Shown piece by piece: positions 1-11,620 of a DNA stretch of 64,000 nucleotides. Each line of letters opens with the position of its first letter. The first letter of the stretch is position 1. Below the pieces are notes generated by a model, which worked only from the letters and a program-made list of their open reading frames with translations, was not told the origin of the DNA and did no database searches. The position numbers and the translations under genes were made by a program. The stretch is from JARFPW01 sp035464655 (lineage in GTDB: Bacteria > Gemmatimonadota > Gemmatimonadetes > Palauibacterales > Palauibacteraceae). Location of the stretch: positions 34,273 through 98,272 of the forward strand of contig DATHRZ010000102.1 of the NCBI GenBank assembly GCA_035464655.1, in the 5' to 3' direction.

Positions 1-1880
<1,880 letters not shown>

Positions 1881-1884
<4 letters not shown>

Positions 1885-3116
1885 GCCGTCGCCTCGCCCC
1901 GCCACAGGTCGGGCAGGGTTTCACGTTCGCGGATCACTCTGAAGCCGGCCGGATCGAATGCCGGATCGAGCAGGACCTCGGCGGGCCGCGGCCGCGAGTT
2001 GTAGTTCGAGGCCATGACGAATCCGTAGGCGCCCACGTCGCGCACGATCAGCAGGTCGCCGGGGCTCACGTCGTGCAGCGCGCGCCCGGTGCCGAGCACG
2101 TCGCCCGACTCGCAGGTGGGACCGAGCACGTCGACCGTCGGAGCGCCCGAGCCGGCGGCCCCGCGCACCGGCTCGATGCGATGCTGGGCCCCATACAGCG
2201 CGTAGCGACCGAAGTCGGTGAAGCCGGCGTCGCACACGACGGCGGGCGCTCCGCCGCGCTCGCGTCGATACAGCACCCGCGTGAGCAGGACGCCCGAGCG
2301 GGCCGTGATCGATCGACCCGGCTCGAATCGCGAGGCGAGTCCGGTGCCCTCGAGGCGCTCGTCCACCCGGCGCACCAGCTCGGCGGGAGCGGGAGAGGCG
2401 TCCGAGGCGTAATCGACGCCCAGCCCACCGCCGAGGTCGAGCTCGCGCACCGGCGCGTCCGTCGCGCCCAGCGTCTCGACCAGCTCGAGCAGCACGTCGA
2501 GAGCGCGCGCCCACGGATCGAGGCCCTCGATGCCCGATCCCAGGTGCACGGCCAGCACCTCGGGCTCGAGGCCGTCGGTCGCCGCCAGGCGTGCCCACAC
2601 GCCGGGAACCTCGTCGGAACCGTAGCCGAACTTCGCATCGATGCGGCCGGTTTCGAGCGACGGGTGCGCGCCGGCCACGATACCCGGCCGCACCCGCACG
2701 CCGACCCGTGTCGGACGATCGGGGCGCGCCGCTTCCACGGCCGCCTCGACCTCGTGGTCGGCCTGCAGCACGACGAGGGCGAGCCCGAGTCCGACGGCGT
2801 CGCGCACGTCGCCCGACGCCTTCGGCACGCCCCCCACCAGGATCCGTCCGGGCGGGAAGCCGGACTCCTCGGCCCGGGCGCGTTCGCCGGGCGTCGCCAC
2901 CTCGATGCCGATGCCGGTTCGCTCCAGCCGGCCGAGCACGCCGAGGTTGGTGTTCGCCTTGGCCGCGAAGTACACGCGACGGGGATCGCCGGCGGCCCGG
3001 ATCCAGCGCCCCGCCGCCTCGTCGAGCAACGGCCCGGAGTAGACGTACGTCGGCGTGCCCACCGAATCTGCGATCGCCTCGAGCACCCCGGCGTCGAACG
3101 CGCCCCGACCACTCAT
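1881..3116 (-). CDS. lysA: Diaminopimelate decarboxylase
   Basis: PLP enzyme converting meso-diaminopimelate to lysine and CO2, last step of lysine synthesis. At 411 residues it has family length. It shows the Schiff-base lysine in YFAAKAN (Lys53), HLGSGI, the phosphate-binding EPGR segment and the substrate/dimer motif CESGD near residue 340. The ATG at 3116 overlaps the stop of the lipid kinase gene (ATGA), and its own stop overlaps the uvrA start, so it is translationally coupled on both sides. Other fold-III decarboxylases such as carboxynorspermidine decarboxylase are possible but less likely given the CESGD motif. Confidence 0.92.
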
Positions 3117-4033
3117 CTCGGCACCAGGATGCGGCCCGCGAGCGGCTGAATCTCTGCCTCGATCGGCGTCATGCCACGCACCTCTCCGTCGACCTGCACG
3201 GCGACGGCCGGGTCCGACTCGATGCGGACCGACTTCGCCTGCAGAAAGAACATTCGCTCGTCACCCGCATACTTCTTCGTCGCCATTCGCCACAGCATGC
3301 CCGCCATGTCGGGCAGGTGGCGCGGCGCGAACACGCCCACGTCGAGCAGGCCGTCCTGGAAATCGGAGCGCGGCGCGATCTGCACTTCGACGGGAAGCGA
3401 ACCCGCGCCGATCAGCCCGGCATTGGCCAGCAACACCATGGCCGCCTGAACCTCGATGACCTCGCCGTCGGCGACGATCCGGTACTTCGCGCTCTTGCCC
3501 GCGATCGCCTGCTTGAGACCCGAGTAGAAGTAGGCCAGCACGCCGATCCGGTGCTTGAGCTCCGTCGTGGCGCCGGCCATGACGTCGGCGTCGAGACCGG
3601 CACCGGCGACGAGCGCGAAGTAGTCGCTGCCGATCTTGCCGAGATCGATCTCCTCGGGTCGGCCCTCGACGGCAACGCGAATCGCGTCCTCCAGCGAGTC
3701 GGGAATCCCGAAGTTGAGCGCGAGCTGATTGCCCGTTCCGAACGGCAGGATCGCGACCGGCGTACCGCTCCCCGCCACGCCGCGCAGCGCGAGGGCGATC
3801 GTGCCGTCGCCGCCGGCCGCCACCACAGCGCGGTAGCCGAGCTCGACGGCCCGGTTGACGACGCCGAGCGCCTCCGGCTCGGTCTGGGTCTCGACGATGT
3901 CGAACGCCACGCCGTGCATCGCCATCGTCCCGGCGATCCGGCGGCGGAGCTGCGCCGGCTGCACGCCCGCCGCCTTCGGGTTGAGAAGCACGAGAAAGCG
4001 CTCGGAGTTGGGGATGATCGGAAGATCAGACAC
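3113..4033 (-). CDS. Diacylglycerol/lipid kinase family protein (YegS/DagK type)
   Basis: Predicted ATP-dependent lipid kinase of the diacylglycerol kinase catalytic family, cytoplasmic and membrane-associated. The nucleotide-binding GGDGT motif lies near residues 74-78, followed by the glycine-rich PFGTGNQLA segment; the C-terminal half matches the YegS-like beta domain. The frame stays open to a GTG at 4072, but GTG at 4033 is preferred: it gives 306 residues, overlaps the htpX stop by only 8 bases, and a GGAG lies upstream, though at a long spacing. The substrate (diacylglycerol, undecaprenol, sphingoid base) cannot be read from sequence. Confidence 0.85.
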   Translation of the reverse strand: MSDLPIIPNSERFLVLLNPKAAGVQPAQLRRRIAGTMAMHGVAFDIVETQTEPEALGVVNRAVELGYRAVVAAGGDGTIALALRGVAGSGTPVAILPFGTGNQLALNFGIPDSLEDAIRVAVEGRPEEIDLGKIGSDYFALVAGAGLDADVMAGATTELKHRIGVLAYFYSGLKQAIAGKSAKYRIVADGEVIEVQAAMVLLANAGLIGAGSLPVEVQIAPRSDFQDGLLDVGVFAPRHLPDMAGMLWRMATKKYAGDERMFFLQAKSVRIESDPAVAVQVDGEVRGMTPIEAEIQPLAGRILVPR

Positions 4034-4856
4034 CCGTGCGCGCCATCTCCTCGAGTCGTTCGACACGCTCACCGGTCGGCGGGTGCGTGCTGAACAGCTT
4101 TGCGAATCCCCCGCCCGCCAGCGGATTCACGATGCACAGGTGCGACGCGGCCGGATTCACCTCCATCGGGATGCGTCGCGCGCCGGCTTCGAGCCGCTGC
4201 AGCGCCGTCGCAAGGCCACGTGGATTGCCCGAGATGTCGGCGCCGACCCGGTCGGCCCGGAACTCCCCGGCCCGGCTGATCGCCATCTGCACGAGCACGG
4301 CGGCGAGCGGGGCCAGCACGAGCATCAAGACCATGCCGATCACACCGCCGCGATCGCGGTTTCCTCCGAACAGGAACCCGAAGCGCGCCAGGAAGACGAT
4401 CGCGGCCCCCAGCGTGGCGGCGATCGTGCCGATCAGCATGTCGCGATTCTTGATGTGCGCGAGCTCGTGAGCGATCACCCCCTCGAGCTCGGGCTCGTCG
4501 AGAATCTTGAGGATGCCCTCGGTCACACAGACGACGGCCTTCTCGGGGCTGCGCCCCGTGGCGAAGGCGTTCGGCTGCTCCGACGGGGCCAGCGCGAGTG
4601 TCGGCATAGGCAGATCGGCCCTGCGCCGCAGCCGATCGACCATCTCATACAGGCGCGGGGCGTCCTCCCGCGCGAGCGGGCGGGCCCGGTACATCTTCAG
4701 CACGATGCGGTCGCTGAACCAGTAGCTGCCGAAGTTGAGCAGGGCCGCGACCCCGAAGGCCGGGAGCATCATCGAGCGCCCGCCCAGCAGGCCGGCGACG
4801 GCGACGAACAGGGCCGTCAGCAAGGCCATCAATCCGAACGTTTTTGCGTAGTTCAT
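4026..4856 (-). CDS. htpX: HtpX-type membrane zinc metalloprotease (M48)
   Basis: Membrane protease for quality control of inner-membrane proteins. The 276-residue protein has hydrophobic segments near residues 8-25 and 30-45 and again at 140-160 and 170-190. The zinc site HELAH spans residues 130-134, with the third ligand probably Glu198 in GEFRAD. Length and motif order match HtpX. The ATG at 4856 has a good GGGAGG ribosome site 4 bases upstream. An 85-base gap separates it from tamB, one of the few real gaps in this run, so it could have its own promoter, though I see no clear one. Confidence 0.92.
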   Translation of the reverse strand: MNYAKTFGLMALLTALFVAVAGLLGGRSMMLPAFGVAALLNFGSYWFSDRIVLKMYRARPLAREDAPRLYEMVDRLRRRADLPMPTLALAPSEQPNAFATGRSPEKAVVCVTEGILKILDEPELEGVIAHELAHIKNRDMLIGTIAATLGAAIVFLARFGFLFGGNRDRGGVIGMVLMLVLAPLAAVLVQMAISRAGEFRADRVGADISGNPRGLATALQRLEAGARRIPMEVNPAASHLCIVNPLAGGGFAKLFSTHPPTGERVERLEEMARTGV

Positions 4857-4941
4857 CGGACCTCCCGTGTGACTCGACGCGAACCCGTAAGATACGGGCT
4901 CGAGGCGTGCGGGTCACGCATGCCGGTCCGCGGCGCGAAGA

Positions 4942-7900
4942 TCACCAGTTCCACTGCCGGAACAGCATCATCCGCCACGTCCGGTTGCTGAACGCGTTGA
5001 GGCTCGTGCCGAAGGCGGAGTAGCGCCGCGCCCGGTCCTCGGTGCTGAACTCGAGGCGATAATCGGGAAGAAACGTCCATTCGACGGCCGCCCCGGGCAG
5101 CAGGCCCCCGAGGGGCTGTGTGGCCGACAGGAAGAGGTCCGACGTCAGGTAGCGCCCGATCTCGACCTCCGTCCCGTACAGCAGTCCCCCCGTGGACGTC
5201 CCGCCGAGGCCGTTTCCCCCACCCGTCGATCGGATGTCGAGGTAATCGATCAGCCCCACTCCGCTCACCAGCACCTGGGAGAACTGGCTGCCGACCTGGC
5301 CGATGAGCCCCTCGCGCAGGACCGAAGCCGCCACGTCGCTGCCGGCGGCACCGGCGCCGAGGCACGGGCTCGCGAACAACAGGTAGCAGATCCGTTCGGA
5401 GTTGGGCAGTGGTGGGCTGCTGCTCGTCGTCATCCTCGGGTTCAGCGCGGTTCCGCCGACGTGGACCGTGATCTCGACGGGCCCGATCTCGGAACGGGTG
5501 CGGAACACCGCCTCGACGTCGAGATTCGGGTCCATGCCGGGCGAGCCCACGAAGGTGATCGTCCCCCGACTCACCTGGAGCTGGCGCGACAGGATGCTGG
5601 TGATGTCGGTGCTCTGACCCATGCTGTAGCGGAACGAGCCGCGTGGCAGCCGCACTGTGCCGAACGCCACCATCTCGCCACTCGGTTGCGTCATGGCCAC
5701 GTCGAGCGTTCCCGCCAGCTCGACCTCGATGGCATCCGAGCGGAGCCACAGATCGGGCCCGACCACGATCTCGGCATCCATCCGGAGGTTCTCGGTGAAC
5801 GGGTTGCGCGCCGTCGCGAACAACCGCTGCTCCATGACCACCGTCGTGTCGATCAGGTTGTAGATGGCCGGGTCGGACAGGTCGACCGCCTGCTGCTGCC
5901 GCATGAACCGATCGGCCCGGATGTCGCCCTCGGAAAGCCGGAATCGTCCGGTCAGCTCGGGCTCGCGAAACCGGCCCGTCAGCTCGCCGCTCCCGTCCAC
6001 CCGGACGTTCGCCATTCGCCGATCGATGCCCCGGAAACCGGAGGCCGAGAACTCGAGGTTGAAACCGACGTCGCTGAGATCCGCGAGCTCGAGCGTTCCC
6101 CCGACATCGGCGCTGCCGCCCGCCGACGAACGAATGCTCAGCGTGTCGATCCGGGCTTGCGAGCCCGCGTACACCAGCCTGCCCTCGATGCCCACGAGGC
6201 GCACGCCGAGCCGTGGCACGAACATCGCCGCCCGGTGAAGCTGCGTGTCGCCCTCGAAGCGCAGCGCCGACGGCTCCCCGGTCACCAGGATCCGGCCGCG
6301 CGCATACCCCGACACGTCACGAATCGCCTCGATCCCGATCTCGAGAGCGTCGAGCGGCATGCTGTCGACCACGATGTCGAGGTTCAGGGCGTCGTCGAGC
6401 AGTCTCCGCTCGACGTCGCGCAGGGCGAGGTCGGCGCGCACATAACCGTCGACGCGGCCGAGCTCGAGACCCGATGCGTTGATCGCGGCCCCGATCGTCA
6501 AGCGCTCGCCGGCATAGCCCAGGTCGGCCGTCAGCGCGTCGTAACCGAGGCCGGCGACCGAGGGATCGGCGATGTCGAGGTGGCCCTCCCACGTCGGCTC
6601 GGCGGCGGTGCCCCGAATCGTCATGCCGAACGTCAGGCCGCCAGCGATGTCGTGCGGGTTGCCGACCAGCTCGAGCAGGTTCTCCAGACGCACGCCCCGC
6701 ACGGCGACGTCGAAGTGGGCTTCCCCCGCGTCCGGCACGATCCCCCCGAAATCGATGGACGCTCCGTCCGACGACACGAGGGCGAACTCCTCGGCTACGA
6801 AGCCCGCCGAATCGCTTCCGATACGGACGGTATCGCGAAGCGCGAGGCGGCGGGACCCGAACTGCAGATCGAGCCGGTCGAGCCGCACCCGCTGCACGGC
6901 ATCCGACCACTCGATCTCGGCGTTCGCATCGAGCGACACGGTCGTGTCGCGCCGAACGCCGAGGGCCAGGCTGCTGTGCAGGGAATCTCGCCGCTCCCAG
7001 CGAAGATCGAGCGCGTCGAAGTCCCGGCCGAACACGACCAGATCGGTGGCCGCGGCGCGAACCGTGACGGTGTCGAACGACAGCGGATCGGGAACGTCGA
7101 CCGTCAGGTGCAGGGAATCGGCGGAGTGTCCGCCGTACTCGAACTGCCGTAGGTGCGCCCGACCACCCAGCGAGAATCGGTCGACGTTTCCGTACACGAC
7201 GCCGAGCGCCGTCGCGCTTCCCGCAAGCGTGTCCGGCAGCGCCTCCGGCGTCCGGGCCGGGGGGGCCGTGTCCGACGGAGCGGCGTCCGCGCCGAACTGC
7301 GCGAACAGATCCGTCACGTCGTCCGGCTCGCGCACCGGATTGCGCTCCGGCACGATCCAGTCGTTCCAGCGGGCCAGATAGGGAATCGCGACGTCGAGGA
7401 TCAGCGAACCGCTTCGATCCGCCGTCAGTCCGAACGAACCGCGACCGTCCACGTTGCCCGCCTCGGTGCGCAGGGCGAACGTGTCGGCCACAGCCAGTCC
7501 CTCCGACAGGGTGAAGCGCACGATGCTGCTGTCGACCCGCGCGCCCTCGACGCGCGACGGCAGGACCACCAGGTCGAAGCGCGCGCGCAGGCTGCCGGGA
7601 TCGGTGCCGACGCCCACGACGCGGCCCTCCACGGCGAGCTGCGTCTCCGGCCCGCCTTCGAACCACTGGTCGAGCTGAATGTCCCGCGCGAGGAGCTCCG
7701 CGTCGTACGTCTTCTCCTCCGCCTCGAGGTCGAACATCCCATCGAAGGTCACCTGGCCCCGTGGCGTCTGAAAGTCGGCCGCGACCCGCAACTCGTCGAA
7801 GCGCCCGCGGGCCGACATCGGCCCGCGCACGCTCGCTCGCAAAACGTCTTCGAGCTCGAGGTCGGGCGCCCACGGCGCCAGTGCCCGCACGGCAAGCGGG

Positions 7901-9462
7901 TCGAAGTCGAACTCCACGTCGAGCATCGAGCGTCCGGGCGTCGACAGGTCCATCGTGCCCCGTCCGGTCACGGTGGACGCCTCGCCCGAGGCCAGGACGT
8001 GATCGGTGTCGAGCGTGAACTCGATCCTTCCGCCGGCCGTACCCCCCAGCCGCGCCGTCCCGTTCGCGCGTCCCGTGAACCGGGGGTCGATGCCGACGAT
8101 CCGCATCCAGCGGGGCTCGAACTCCCGCATTCCGATCCCGAGATCGCGCATCACGCGAGGCTCGACGAGCGCGATGCCGCCGTCGAGGGTGACGGCCGAC
8201 GGTTCCGCGGGGTCGGCCGTCCCCGGCGGGTCGCGCGCGACGAGATCCGCCTCGACGTCGAGCAGCGTGATCGGTCCGCGGCCCGTCGCCGTACCCGACA
8301 GTACGCCGTCGATCAGCGCCTCACGCTCGAGAACTTCGTCGACCAGCGCGAGGCGGAGCGCCGCGATCTCGAGATCGAAGTCGGCGAACCGCGGTGTCGG
8401 CTCCAGGTGCAGGACGAAGCCGCCGAGAACGTGAGAATCGTCGATCGTGACGTCGGCGTCCGAGACTTCGGTGACCATCACACCGTCCTCGCGCGTACGC
8501 AGCCGCAGCGAAGCGGGCCCGCCGCCGCGGTCGGGCACCGGCACCGTGAGGAACTGGAGGTCTTCGAGTCCGACGGGCTCGGCCTCGAGACGGAAATCGA
8601 ACTGGATCGGATCGGCGGACCATACGAAGCCACGGCCGGCGAGGTGGCTGTGGTCCGATTCGAGTCGCGTCACGTCGACCTCGACGGAATCGCGAAAGGT
8701 CGCCGCCCCGTCGAACCGCACGATCCGGTGGTCCTGCCGGACGGCGCGCGCGTGGGCCGCCAGGCCCTCGATTTCGAACCGCATCGGCCGTTGCGGATCG
8801 ACGATGCGCACGAGCGGGAACCGGCCGGTCAGCGAATCGAGCCGGATCACCCGTTCCCAGGTCCCCGCATCCGTCGCCTCGACCCGCCACAGCTCGTCGG
8901 GCCCGGGCGCCGCCGCCCACGGTGTCCGAACCTCGAGCATGCCGTCGAGCACGGCCAGATCGGTGAGCAGCACGCGCGCCCCGCCCGGACCGTCGTCATC
9001 CTCGTCACCGGCGAAGATCCGGTCGTAGTTCCACGTCCCACCGGCGTCCTGCAGCAGACGAAGGCGCGCCCGCTGCACAGTGACGTTTCGAAACCGGTAC
9101 CTCTCTGCAAGCAGGCCGAGCAGATTGTAGTCCATTCGCACGCTGTCGAGTTCGACGAAGGCCTCGCCCTCCGCGTCGCGGATCACGAAGCGATCGAGCA
9201 GAACGCGCGATACCAGGTTGCCGCCGAGAATCGGTCCGAGCTCGACGTCTCCCTGCACGAGCCCGTCGAGCTCACCCTCGACGAACGCCGCGACGGCCTC
9301 GCGCCCCACGACGGTCTGCGTGAGCAGCACGGAGCCGGCGGCGAGACTCAGCGATGCGAGGCCCACCAGGGCGAGAAGGAGCCGGGCGCCCACGCTCAAC
9401 CCCCGGCGGGCCCTCCCGCGCGCGGGAGGCGGCTCGGTGCCGAAGTCCTCGGGAAAGATCAC
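4942..9462 (-). CDS. tamB: TamB-like translocation/assembly module protein (DUF490), 1506 aa
   Basis: Very large AsmA/TamB-family protein that bridges inner and outer membranes and works with a TamA/BamA-type Omp85 protein in outer-membrane protein insertion or lipid transport. A single N-terminal membrane anchor lies near residues 25-47, followed by about 1000 residues of repeating amphipathic beta-strands and a C-terminal TamB domain (roughly 1100-1506) ending in an aromatic residue. The start is GTG at 9462, one base after the tamA stop (TGA-C-GTG). Immediate adjacency to a three-POTRA Omp85 gene supports the TamA-TamB assignment over a stand-alone AsmA protein. Confidence 0.9.
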   Translation of the reverse strand: MIFPEDFGTEPPPARGRARRGLSVGARLLLALVGLASLSLAAGSVLLTQTVVGREAVAAFVEGELDGLVQGDVELGPILGGNLVSRVLLDRFVIRDAEGEAFVELDSVRMDYNLLGLLAERYRFRNVTVQRARLRLLQDAGGTWNYDRIFAGDEDDDGPGGARVLLTDLAVLDGMLEVRTPWAAAPGPDELWRVEATDAGTWERVIRLDSLTGRFPLVRIVDPQRPMRFEIEGLAAHARAVRQDHRIVRFDGAATFRDSVEVDVTRLESDHSHLAGRGFVWSADPIQFDFRLEAEPVGLEDLQFLTVPVPDRGGGPASLRLRTREDGVMVTEVSDADVTIDDSHVLGGFVLHLEPTPRFADFDLEIAALRLALVDEVLEREALIDGVLSGTATGRGPITLLDVEADLVARDPPGTADPAEPSAVTLDGGIALVEPRVMRDLGIGMREFEPRWMRIVGIDPRFTGRANGTARLGGTAGGRIEFTLDTDHVLASGEASTVTGRGTMDLSTPGRSMLDVEFDFDPLAVRALAPWAPDLELEDVLRASVRGPMSARGRFDELRVAADFQTPRGQVTFDGMFDLEAEEKTYDAELLARDIQLDQWFEGGPETQLAVEGRVVGVGTDPGSLRARFDLVVLPSRVEGARVDSSIVRFTLSEGLAVADTFALRTEAGNVDGRGSFGLTADRSGSLILDVAIPYLARWNDWIVPERNPVREPDDVTDLFAQFGADAAPSDTAPPARTPEALPDTLAGSATALGVVYGNVDRFSLGGRAHLRQFEYGGHSADSLHLTVDVPDPLSFDTVTVRAAATDLVVFGRDFDALDLRWERRDSLHSSLALGVRRDTTVSLDANAEIEWSDAVQRVRLDRLDLQFGSRRLALRDTVRIGSDSAGFVAEEFALVSSDGASIDFGGIVPDAGEAHFDVAVRGVRLENLLELVGNPHDIAGGLTFGMTIRGTAAEPTWEGHLDIADPSVAGLGYDALTADLGYAGERLTIGAAINASGLELGRVDGYVRADLALRDVERRLLDDALNLDIVVDSMPLDALEIGIEAIRDVSGYARGRILVTGEPSALRFEGDTQLHRAAMFVPRLGVRLVGIEGRLVYAGSQARIDTLSIRSSAGGSADVGGTLELADLSDVGFNLEFSASGFRGIDRRMANVRVDGSGELTGRFREPELTGRFRLSEGDIRADRFMRQQQAVDLSDPAIYNLIDTTVVMEQRLFATARNPFTENLRMDAEIVVGPDLWLRSDAIEVELAGTLDVAMTQPSGEMVAFGTVRLPRGSFRYSMGQSTDITSILSRQLQVSRGTITFVGSPGMDPNLDVEAVFRTRSEIGPVEITVHVGGTALNPRMTTSSSPPLPNSERICYLLFASPCLGAGAAGSDVAASVLREGLIGQVGSQFSQVLVSGVGLIDYLDIRSTGGGNGLGGTSTGGLLYGTEVEIGRYLTSDLFLSATQPLGGLLPGAAVEWTFLPDYRLEFSTEDRARRYSAFGTSLNAFSNRTWRMMLFRQWNW

Positions 9463-9463
9463 G

Positions 9464-11620
9464 TCAGAACGCCTCGCCGATCGAGAACTGCAGCTGCACG
9501 CGCCGCAGGAACTCGGTCGCCGTTCCCGGATCGTCGTACCCGTACGGATCGAACCGCACCGTCCGGTTCAGCTCCTGGATGTCGCCCCCCTCCTGAAGGG
9601 CGACGACCGGCCGGTCGGAGGGAGACGACGGATCGTACCCGAAGTCAACTCGAAGCGGCCCGATCGGGCTGCGAAAGCGGAACCCGATACCGGGCGTAAG
9701 GATCAGGTCCGCCCGGTCGTCGAGTCCCGTCCACACCTGTCCCGCATCGACGAAGGCCACGATGCTCCAGCGGCCTCCCAGCTCGTTGCGCAGCTCGAGG
9801 CTCGCTTCGACCACGGCGTTTCCGCCCGCCGGACGCTCGGCGAAGGCCCCGGGTGGAAGGCCGTCGACGCAGCTGTCGAGGTCCTGGCCCGGGCAATCGT
9901 CCTCGGCGTCGACGACGAGCACGGTGGGACCGAGCAGGTTCGCCCCGAAACCGCGGACGCTTTCGGCGCCTCCGGCGAAGAAGCGCTTGCGCGGATGCAC
10001 GACGGCCGGCGAGCCTTCCGTGGTTCCGAAGGCCTGTTTCTCGGCGGGCTCGATGACGCCGAACCGGACGTGCGCGGCGAGCACCCGCTTGTCGTCCAGC
10101 GACTTGAACGCCGCCGCGTCGATCGCGGTGCGGACATAGCGGTAGTCGGAACCGGTGAGCGCCCCGGCGTACTCCGCCTCGGTGCTGACGTAGTACCCCC
10201 GCGTCGAGGACAGCCGGTTGTCGGTCCGGTCGAGCGCCCACAGGAGCGCGACCGGCGACAGCCAGCGCTGTTCCGACAGCGCCCCGATGTCCTCGGGCGT
10301 GCAGAAGCCGAAGTTCACGCAGAAGTAGATATCGGCCGACTGCTCGCCGAACGACGTCAACTCCGGCCGGACCGCCGCCGTGAGCGCCATGCGAGAGCTG
10401 AACCGGTGGGTGAAGGCGAGTTCACCCCCGGTGCTGCTGCGCACGAACAGGTCGGGGACAGTCTCCTCTTCGGTGTAGATGCCGGCCAGCAGGGAGTTGC
10501 GACCGCCGGCGAACACCGGCTGTTCGAAGGACGCGCCGAGCCGGTAATTCAGCTCCTGGAACACCGGCTCCTCCGACACGTCGGTACAGGGGAAGCTGCC
10601 CTCGAGCTCGCCGGCGAACAGGTTCGACAGGCGTGTGGTGAGGCGAAGCACGCGGGCACGGCCGAGGAAGTTCCGGTTCGTCCAGTCGGCCTGCACCTGG
10701 GCACACTCGTCGGTCTCCACGCCCACACCGAGGTCGACCGTACGCTGGGGCGCCGGAGCGACGAGCACGCTCAGGTCGATCAGCGTGTCGGTGTCGGTGC
10801 GCCGTTCCGACGTGATGCTCGCGTAGCGCAGGGCTTCGAGATTGTACAGGCGACGCTGGCTCTCGATGATCTCCCGGTCGCGGAACACGTCGCCCGGCTC
10901 GAAGGCGAGCACGGAGTGGATGATCGGGTCGCCGATCTCGCCCGAGCCCTCCACCCGCACGTCGCCGATCCGCACCATCGGGCCCGGCACCACGCGCAGG
11001 CTCACCTCCGCGTCGTGCGTGTCGCGCGGAATGAAGTAGTCACGCAGCACCGTGGCGTTGACGTACCCGCGATTCCGCAACTCCTCGATCAGTCGACCCT
11101 CGCCTCGCGCGAACGCCGCCAGGTCGAGCGCATCGCCTTCGCCGACCCCCAGCAGCTCGAGCTGACGCTCGGGAGTGAGGAGGTCGTCCGCGCCGCGGAG
11201 CTCGAAGCGACGGATGATCGTCGGATCGCGCTCCTCGATGTTGAACCGGACCCGGGCCTTGCCGTTCTCCCGTTCCACTTCCTGGTCGACCTGGGCCTGC
11301 CGATAGCCTCGCTGGCGGTAGTAGAGGAGGAGGCGCAGGCGATCCTGCGACAGCTCGTCCTCGTCCAGGTACTGACGGCGGTGCGCGAAGCCCACGTCGG
11401 TAAGCGGGCACAGAGGCAGCGGAAAGTAGAACAGGAACGCGCGGCAGGTGGTCGCTTCCGTGAGAATCGCCTCGTTCAGCGCGCTCGAGGGCATCGACCG
11501 GTTGCCGTGGAACGAGATCTCGACGACCTCCGCCTCGCCGGGTTCTTGGGCGACGGCCGGCTGATGCCCGCTCCCCGCCGCCAGCAACGCGAAGAGCGCG
11601 AACGCGGCCGGTCGGTTCAC
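9464..11620 (-). CDS. tamA: Omp85-family outer membrane assembly protein, TamA-like (three POTRA domains)
   Basis: Outer-membrane beta-barrel protein predicted to act with the adjacent TamB. From GTG 11620 (GTGA overlap with lgt) the 718-residue product starts with a signal peptide ending near AVAQ, then three POTRA-like units (about residues 30-140, 140-225, 225-300) and a barrel ending in Phe, the usual C-terminal signal. Longer in-frame starts up to 11794 lie inside lgt and lack a leader. Three POTRAs plus neighbouring tamB favour TamA over BamA, which usually has five. Eight cysteines fall in four closely spaced pairs in POTRA1 and predicted loops, unusual for an outer-membrane protein. 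Confidence 0.88.
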   Translation of the reverse strand: MNRPAAFALFALLAAGSGHQPAVAQEPGEAEVVEISFHGNRSMPSSALNEAILTEATTCRAFLFYFPLPLCPLTDVGFAHRRQYLDEDELSQDRLRLLLYYRQRGYRQAQVDQEVERENGKARVRFNIEERDPTIIRRFELRGADDLLTPERQLELLGVGEGDALDLAAFARGEGRLIEELRNRGYVNATVLRDYFIPRDTHDAEVSLRVVPGPMVRIGDVRVEGSGEIGDPIIHSVLAFEPGDVFRDREIIESQRRLYNLEALRYASITSERRTDTDTLIDLSVLVAPAPQRTVDLGVGVETDECAQVQADWTNRNFLGRARVLRLTTRLSNLFAGELEGSFPCTDVSEEPVFQELNYRLGASFEQPVFAGGRNSLLAGIYTEEETVPDLFVRSSTGGELAFTHRFSSRMALTAAVRPELTSFGEQSADIYFCVNFGFCTPEDIGALSEQRWLSPVALLWALDRTDNRLSSTRGYYVSTEAEYAGALTGSDYRYVRTAIDAAAFKSLDDKRVLAAHVRFGVIEPAEKQAFGTTEGSPAVVHPRKRFFAGGAESVRGFGANLLGPTVLVVDAEDDCPGQDLDSCVDGLPPGAFAERPAGGNAVVEASLELRNELGGRWSIVAFVDAGQVWTGLDDRADLILTPGIGFRFRSPIGPLRVDFGYDPSSPSDRPVVALQEGGDIQELNRTVRFDPYGYDDPGTATEFLRRVQLQFSIGEAF

